In this document: positions 59,048 to 64,000 of the stretch, piece by piece
How positions within the stretch are numbered: position 1 is the first letter of the stretch
How the letters are laid out: every line of letters starts with the position of its first letter
Assembly: GCA_022649135.1 (NCBI GenBank)
Contig: JALCNP010000013.1
Span: 1-64,000, forward strand
Direction of reading: 5' to 3'
Length of the DNA: 64,000 nucleotides
DNA from: Bifidobacterium sp.
GTDB lineage: Bacteria > Actinomycetota > Actinomycetes > Actinomycetales > Bifidobacteriaceae
Translations under genes and position numbers: made by a program
Notes under the pieces: model-generated
Told to the model about the DNA's origin: nothing
Database searches by the model: none
The model's input: the letters and a program-made list of their open reading frames with translations, nothing else

Positions 59048-61288
59048 TCAGCTGGCGGAGTGAGGCCGACGCTGATGCCTTTTGATGAGATACTCCTGGC
59101 AGTCCACCAGCGGGCGTCCCTCCTCGTCATGGGAGTGTCGGACGTAGTTCCCGTCGGGCTGCATGTGCCAGGAAATGGTCGAGTCGGCCATTTGCAGGTC
59201 GATGTAGTTGATCAGCTCGTCCACCTGCTCGGGGTCGGTGATGCGCACCAGCGCCTCCACGCGCCGATCGAGGTTGCGGTGCATGAGATCCGCCGATCCG
59301 ATCCACACTTCTGGCCCCGAAATCGGACCTTCTCCGATCTGCGGTCCATCCGAATTGGCGAAGGCATAGATGCGGCTGTGCTCGAGGAACCGGCCGAGGA
59401 CCGAACGCACCTTGATGGTTTCGCTGAGCCCGGGGATGCCGGGCTTCAGGGCGCAGATCCCCCGTTCGACGATGTCGATGGAGACCCCCGCCTGCCCGGC
59501 CCGGTAGAGCGCGTCGATCGTTTTCTCGTCGACGATGGAATTGACCTTGATCTTGATCCAGGCGTCCTTGCCCGCAAGTGCGGCGTCCTCCTCCCGGCGA
59601 ATGCGCTGGATGAGGCCGGTGCGCACGGTGCGGGGAGCCACCAGAAGCCGGTGGAAGCTTGATTTCGGAGCGTACCCCGACAGCTGGTTGAACAGGCGGG
59701 TGAGATCCTGGCCGACGACGGGGTCGCATGTCAGCAGACCCAGATCGGTGTACTGCCTCGCCGTTTTCGGATTGTAGTTTCCTGTTCCCACATGGCAATA
59801 GCGTCTCAGACCCTCAGGCTCCTGGCGCACCACGAGCGAGAGCTTGCAGTGCGTCTTGAGCCCCACGATGCCGTAGACCACATGCACGCCGGCTCGTTCG
59901 AGCTTTCGCGCCCAGGCTATGTTGGCGTCCTCGTCGAAGCGAGCCTTTATCTCGACCAGCGCCAGAACCTGCTTCCCGGCATGGGCCGCATCGACGAGCG
60001 CGTCGATGATGGGGGAATTGCTCGACGTGCGGTACAGGGTCTGCTTGATGGCCAGGACCTTCGGGTCGGAGGCCGCTTGGGAAAGAAACGCCTGCACCGA
60101 TGTGGAGAACGAGTCGTAGGGGTGGTGAAGCAGGATGTCGCGCTCGCGTATCGCCGCGAATATATCCTGCGCCCGGCTTGATTCCACTGATGCTATCTGG
60201 CGGTTCGTGGTCGGGATGAAGGGCCGGTATTTGAGGTCGGGCCTGTCGATGCTCTGCAGCTCGAACAGAACGGTCATGTCGATGGGGGCCGGGAGGCGAT
60301 AGACCTCCTCGGCATTGACGCCCAGCTGGTCGGCGAGCAGCTGGGAGAGGAACGGGCTGGTCGCGTCCGAGATCTCGAGACGGATCGGGGGGCCGAACCT
60401 GCGGCGCAGCAGCTCCTTCTCCATGGCGTTGAGGAGGTTTTCGGCGTCATCCTCCTCGACGTCGATGTCCTCGTTGCGGGTGACACGGAAGGAGCGCGCC
60501 TCCTTGATGATCATGCCGGGGAAAAGCGACTCCAGATGGGCGATGATGAGGTTCTCCATCGCGATGAATCCGTAGCGCTCCTCACGGCTCTCCTCGTCGG
60601 TCAGATCGTCCACGGGGACAAGACGGTTCATGTTGTCCGGTATCTTCACCCGTGCGAAATGGGATTTTCCGGATGCGGGGTTCTCCACGAGGACCGCCAG
60701 ATTCAGCGAATTTCCCGAAATATAGGGGAAGGGGTGGGCGGGATCCACCGCCAGCGGCGTCAGCACGGGGAAGACCTGATGACGATAGTAGCGTGACAGC
60801 CGCTCCTGCTCGGCGGTGGTGAGCTTGTCCCAGCTGAGCATGACGATGTGCTCGGCGGCGAGCGCCGGGAGAATGTGATTGATGACGTGGTTGGCGTGCT
60901 CCTCCTGAAGACGATGTGCCTGCTCGCTGATGGCGCGCAGCTGTTGGCGGGGGCTGAGGCCGGAGGCGGCGGTGACCGCGATGCCCGAATCGATGCGGCG
61001 CTTGAGGCCGGCCACCCGGACCATGAAGAACTCGTCGAGGTTCGAAGCGAAGATCGCCGCGAAATTGGCACGCTCCAACAGAGGCTGATCCGGGTCCTGG
61101 GCGAGTTCGAGGACGCGCTTGTTGAACTTCAGCCAGCTGAGCTCGCGATCGAAGAATCTGTCGGGGGGGAGGGGGCCGTTCTCTCCCGCATGGGCCTCGC
61201 CCTTGTCGGTTTTGTCCGTTTCCGCTATGTGCTCGGCGATCTGGCTGCGGAGGATAGCTTTCGAGGGTGCGTCAAAAATCTGTGCCAT
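59048..61288 (-). CDS. ppk: Polyphosphate kinase 1
   Basis: 746 residues from the ATG at 61288, with TAGAGT 7 bases upstream, so possibly leaderless. [15 protein letters not shown] at about 45-60, phospho-acceptor His in [20 protein letters not shown] near 490, second His region near 650. Makes and degrades polyphosphate from ATP at the membrane. First gene of ppk-mutT1-57120. Confidence 0.96.
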   Translation of the reverse strand: MAQIFDAPSKAILRSQIAEHIAETDKTDKGEAHAGENGPLPPDRFFDRELSWLKFNKRVLELAQDPDQPLLERANFAAIFASNLDEFFMVRVAGLKRRIDSGIAVTAASGLSPRQQLRAISEQAHRLQEEHANHVINHILPALAAEHIVMLSWDKLTTAEQERLSRYYRHQVFPVLTPLAVDPAHPFPYISGNSLNLAVLVENPASGKSHFARVKIPDNMNRLVPVDDLTDEESREERYGFIAMENLIIAHLESLFPGMIIKEARSFRVTRNEDIDVEEDDAENLLNAMEKELLRRRFGPPIRLEISDATSPFLSQLLADQLGVNAEEVYRLPAPIDMTVLFELQSIDRPDLKYRPFIPTTNRQIASVESSRAQDIFAAIRERDILLHHPYDSFSTSVQAFLSQAASDPKVLAIKQTLYRTSSNSPIIDALVDAAHAGKQVLALVEIKARFDEDANIAWARKLERAGVHVVYGIVGLKTHCKLSLVVRQEPEGLRRYCHVGTGNYNPKTARQYTDLGLLTCDPVVGQDLTRLFNQLSGYAPKSSFHRLLVAPRTVRTGLIQRIRREEDAALAGKDAWIKIKVNSIVDEKTIDALYRAGQAGVSIDIVERGICALKPGIPGLSETIKVRSVLGRFLEHSRIYAFANSDGPQIGEGPISGPEVWIGSADLMHRNLDRRVEALVRITDPEQVDELINYIDLQMADSTISWHMQPDGNYVRHSHDEEGRPLVDCQEYLIKRHQRRPHSAS

Positions 61289-61528
61289 ACACCATACTCT
61301 AAGCTCCGCCGGGCCTCTGGGCCTAGGGACTCGCCAAAAATTACGCGGGTGTTTACATTCATGCGTCGTGCCGCCTGGCATGGTCGCGACACGCCGATAT
61401 GCCTCGCATCACACAAACGAACACGGAACGGGGGTAAAGGCTCACAGAACATGACAGAACCCCGGTTTTTCCAACCGTTGTCGAACATTTGCGACAATTA
61501 GCGAACAATGGGTTTCCGGGCTTGCATA

Positions 61529-61684
61529 ATGGCTCGGAATGCGCATAATTATAAGTACAAGGAAAATTCAAAAGAGCAGAAGCCCACAAAGGTGTATGGT
61601 CACGAGGACCAGTACGTTGGACGGGCAATGGAAAGACTTACCGTTGCAACGATGGTGTTGTGCAGAGATTCTGCTGAGAATTGA
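61529..61684 (+). CDS. 51-residue orphan small protein (candidate)
   Basis: ATG 61529 to TGA 61684; basic-polar head (MARNAHNYKYKENSKEQKPT) and a short hydrophobic segment (LTVATMVLC) near the end. A strong terminator follows 6 bases after the stop, which supports a real transcription unit. CATAAT at 61525-61530 overlaps the ATG, so either the start is further on or another promoter is used. AT-richer than its neighbours. No family recognised. Confidence 0.4.
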   Translation: MARNAHNYKYKENSKEQKPTKVYGHEDQYVGRAMERLTVATMVLCRDSAEN

Positions 61685-61690
61685 CCTTGT

Positions 61691-61726
61691 ATGAGGAGAC
61701 CCGCTTCGGTGGGTCTCCTCATTTTT
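61691..61726 (+). terminator. Intrinsic terminator
   Basis: ATGAGGAGACCC / GGGTCTCCTCAT, 12-bp perfect stem, 8-base loop containing CTTCGG, then TTTTTAT on plus. The 250 bases after it (to 61974) hold no supported gene. Confidence 0.92.
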
Positions 61727-61974
61727 ATGCCTGCCCTCGGTTGCGTCGGGGCCGGGGCCAAACTCCACGGATTGCAGCTGTGGGTACAGATGCCCCCGCT
61801 GTCGATGCGTCCGTTGCGCCCCTTCTGGTCGTGCGAATGCCAGAACCGCTTCCGCAGGGTCTGCGCCCCGCGAAGGCGTGCCGGGCGGCCGCCGTGGCAT
61901 TCGACCACAGCAAGGCGTTTCGATTGCGCATGCGGTCTCCGGTGCGCTTGAATCGGGCTATGAGAGAAGAATAC

Positions 61975-63219
61975 ATGGATATGACGGCGGAAGGCTCTGT
62001 AGCGATGGTGGCTTCGCCGGAGACAGGGCCGAAGGACGCGCGCGCGGGCCGGAAGGGTCGGCTGTTTCGGGACGGTGTGGTCGCACCCGGCGGTGGGGCG
62101 ATCGCGGATCGAACCCTGTCGTATGGAGCGCCGATGGACGAGGACATAACCGCGTCTCAGCAGATCGTCCGGGTTGTGTCGCCGCAACCGCAATCCGCAC
62201 GGCACAGCATGCAGGCCCATGCCCCCATTGCGCAATTCGCGCCGCCTTCCGTGCCTCACCGTGCGCCGCCACGTGAAAGAGGTCGGGACGGAACCGCCGC
62301 GCGGACCCTGCATCGGGGAGGCGGTGCCGAAGACGCTTCGATTCAAGCGACTTCGGAGAGCATTGTCGTGGTGAGCTCGCCAAGCGGGGGAGTCGGTGTC
62401 ACTACGCTCAGCGCGCTGATCGCGCGTGAGCTTTGTCTGCGGGGAGTGGCGTGCGCGGTGGTTGATGCGGCCTTCCGATCCGGGGGAATCGATGTGCTCC
62501 TGGGCATGGAGAACGATCCGGGTCTCCGCTTTCATGGGGTGAAGGCCCCCCTGGGACAGATCGAAGGCGAGGCTCTGAACCGCGAGCTTCCGGTATGGGA
62601 GGGCGTTCCGATTCTAGCTTGTGATCCGTGGAACGGCTCCGCCCCGCAATGGTGGCAGATTCAGTCGGTTCTGAGGGCTCTTGCCGGTGTCAAGGATCTG
62701 ATTGTGGTCGACGCGGGCAATGCCGAGGTGTGCGAGAGAATCGCCGAGCTCTCGCGGGGGACCCATATCGTGGTGGCCGAGCTTTCCGTTCTCGGTCTGG
62801 CTCGGGCGAAGCCATACATCGCCCGACTGCGGGGCGGCTTCCCTGACGGAGGCTCCCATGGCCGCGGAATCAAAGGAGAGGATGTTCGGGGGAGTGGGGG
62901 CATCGGCCCTGACGCCCCAGGCGTCGTTGTCGTGGGGGCGGCCCCCGCCTTCGTGAATGGGAACGGCTCCTGCATATCGATCGCCGATGCCTCCGATTAT
63001 CTCGAGTGCGACGTGATGGGCCCGCTCAGACGCGATCCCAGGGTGCAGCTCGACGTGTTCGAGGGCATGGGCATTCGATCCATGGGGAAGAACCTCCGCC
63101 GATCGATCGCCCTTATCGCCGATGAGACGGAGACGCTGGCGCGAATCGGTCGGCGGCACGAGGCCCGTCCCATCCGGAAGTCCGAAGAAGGGCTCGCCTC
63201 GAGATCCTGGGGTGCATGA
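61975..63219 (+). CDS. TadZ/CpaE-like pilus-assembly protein
   Basis: 414 residues from the ATG at 61975 (GAGAAGA upstream); ATG 61960 is possible. N-terminal 120 residues are low complexity. Then a ParA/MinD-type ATPase core: VVVSSPSGGVGVTTLSALIA (deviant Walker A without the usual GK), DLIVVDAGNAEV. TadZ localises Tad pilus machines at the pole. Directly upstream of tadA with an ATGA overlap. Confidence 0.85.
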   Translation: MDMTAEGSVAMVASPETGPKDARAGRKGRLFRDGVVAPGGGAIADRTLSYGAPMDEDITASQQIVRVVSPQPQSARHSMQAHAPIAQFAPPSVPHRAPPRERGRDGTAARTLHRGGGAEDASIQATSESIVVVSSPSGGVGVTTLSALIARELCLRGVACAVVDAAFRSGGIDVLLGMENDPGLRFHGVKAPLGQIEGEALNRELPVWEGVPILACDPWNGSAPQWWQIQSVLRALAGVKDLIVVDAGNAEVCERIAELSRGTHIVVAELSVLGLARAKPYIARLRGGFPDGGSHGRGIKGEDVRGSGGIGPDAPGVVVVGAAPAFVNGNGSCISIADASDYLECDVMGPLRRDPRVQLDVFEGMGIRSMGKNLRRSIALIADETETLARIGRRHEARPIRKSEEGLASRSWGA

Positions 63220-64000
63220 GAATGGGCTGGCCGGAAAACGAAGCGACAGGTGAATCGCGGGACGCACTGAATCTGGGCCCGCTGTCCGATCTTGCCGATG
63301 TCACGGGAATCAGCGACATCGCAGTGAACTACGACGGCCGCATATGGGTCGATTACGGTGACGGCATGCGCGAGTACATGCCGTCGATCCCCTTCCGGCC
63401 GCCGCAGGCGATACGCCGGTTTGCTGTGCAGCTATGCGCCCAGCTCGGTCGCAGGCTGGATGACGCATGCCCGATAGCAGACGCCTCGAATGGCGAAGGG
63501 GTCCGGGTGCACGCCGTGATCGCGCCGCTGGTCCCGTATGGGGCCGCGATCTCCATCCGCCTGCCGTCTCGGGAGACGCACGGGCTTGAACGGCTGTGCG
63601 CCGGAGGGATGTTCCCTCTGTCGCTGATTCCCCTTCTCACGGGACTGGTCCGGGGCGGGGCGAACGTGATGATCACGGGCGGCACCGGCACCGGGAAGAC
63701 GACTTTGCTCAAAGCCCTGCTCGCGCAGTGCGATCCACGGGAAAGAATCGTCAGCGTCGAGGAAATACGGGAGCTCGGGTCGATCGGGACCTTTCACCAT
63801 GTCTCGCTGACGACCCGCGAACCCAACACCGAGGGAACCGGAGGGGTGACGCTTGCGGATCTGGTGAAGGCGACGTTGCGCATGCGGCCGGACCGGGTAG
63901 TGCTGGGAGAATGCCGGGGCGAGGAGATCGCCGACCTGCTTCGCGCCTTCAACTCCGGTCATCGCGGCGGATTCGTCACCCTTCATGCCGACGGGGTTGA
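63216..64000 (+). CDS. tadA: TadA/CpaF-type secretion ATPase (3' end outside window)
   Basis: 261 residues visible, frame open to the window end. N-terminal domain is short (ISDIAVNYDGRIWVDYGDGM), then Walker A TGGTGTGKTTLLKAL near residue 160, Walker B-like DRVVLGECRGEEIADLLRAF, and the His box FVTLHADG just before the end. Powers assembly of Tad (Flp) pili used by bifidobacteria in gut colonisation. ATG overlaps the TadZ stop. Confidence 0.93.
   Translation, partial: MRMGWPENEATGESRDALNLGPLSDLADVTGISDIAVNYDGRIWVDYGDGMREYMPSIPFRPPQAIRRFAVQLCAQLGRRLDDACPIADASNGEGVRVHAVIAPLVPYGAAISIRLPSRETHGLERLCAGGMFPLSLIPLLTGLVRGGANVMITGGTGTGKTTLLKALLAQCDPRERIVSVEEIRELGSIGTFHHVSLTTREPNTEGTGGVTLADLVKATLRMRPDRVVLGECRGEEIADLLRAFNSGHRGGFVTLHADGV

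Overview
The window looks like a Bifidobacterium-type actinobacterium. Support: high GC, actinobacterial chromosomal gene content (mycoredoxin-like Grx, FtsY, AmtB-GlnK-GlnD, MurT-GatD, MutT1-Ppk, Tad pilus genes), several promoters that place the start codon at the +1, and a large actinobacterial conjugative element. The genus call is inference; the phylum call is firm.

Layout. (1) 1-3700 is AT-richer cargo: the 3' end of an AAA_13-type ATPase gene coupled to a DUF2130 gene, then an IS256-family copy with a frameshifted transposase. (2) 3840-32120 is the conjugation module: peptidoglycan hydrolase (VirB1 role), membrane-anchored and small proteins, a structured RNA, tandem RHH protein, iterated oriT-like region, MobC, MOB-P-type relaxase, DUF4913 protein, TraG/VirD4 coupling protein, SSB, VirB4-like ATPase, SCO6880-like protein, TrbL/VirB6, a small pilin-like protein, an LPD1-type metallopeptidase and a 1,412-aa surface adhesin. 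(3) 32190-37300 is the maintenance and control module: a secreted or anchored protein with a frameshifting tandem duplication, RHH-ParA partition pair with iterated sites, WhiB-like regulator, HTH replication initiator with internal iterons, three tiny membrane proteins, and a short terminated transcript. (4) 37318-38193 is an AT-rich strip with two XRE-type regulators (one broken by an amber codon) abutting tRNA-Lys(UUU), whose 3' end is the probable integration site. No integrase is in the window, so the other end of the element must lie left of position 1. (5) 38331-64000 is chromosome: mycoredoxin, GT2 glycosyltransferase, TetR, ftsY, amtB-glnB-glnD, MATE, dnaB, murT-gatD, phasin-like, UbiB-like kinase, GDPD, upp, mutT1-ppk and the start of a tad locus.

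The strongest unexplained signal is an element-wide promoter class. Ten copies of a 12-bp block, TGTCCGGCGCAG, each lie 17 bp (in one case 16) upstream of a weak -10 of form nAnnnT, always outside the known functional genes or at operon heads, on both strands and oriented toward genes. They precede the small-membrane-protein genes, the RHH gene, mobC, the relaxase, ssb, the TrbL operon, the metallopeptidase operon, the adhesin and a short terminated RNA. mobC and the relaxase would be leaderless. The block is absent from the cargo and the chromosome shown. The element also encodes its own WhiB-like protein, so a dedicated switch for conjugation genes is plausible. A second strong signal is a four-stem RNA-like structure at 7278-7427.
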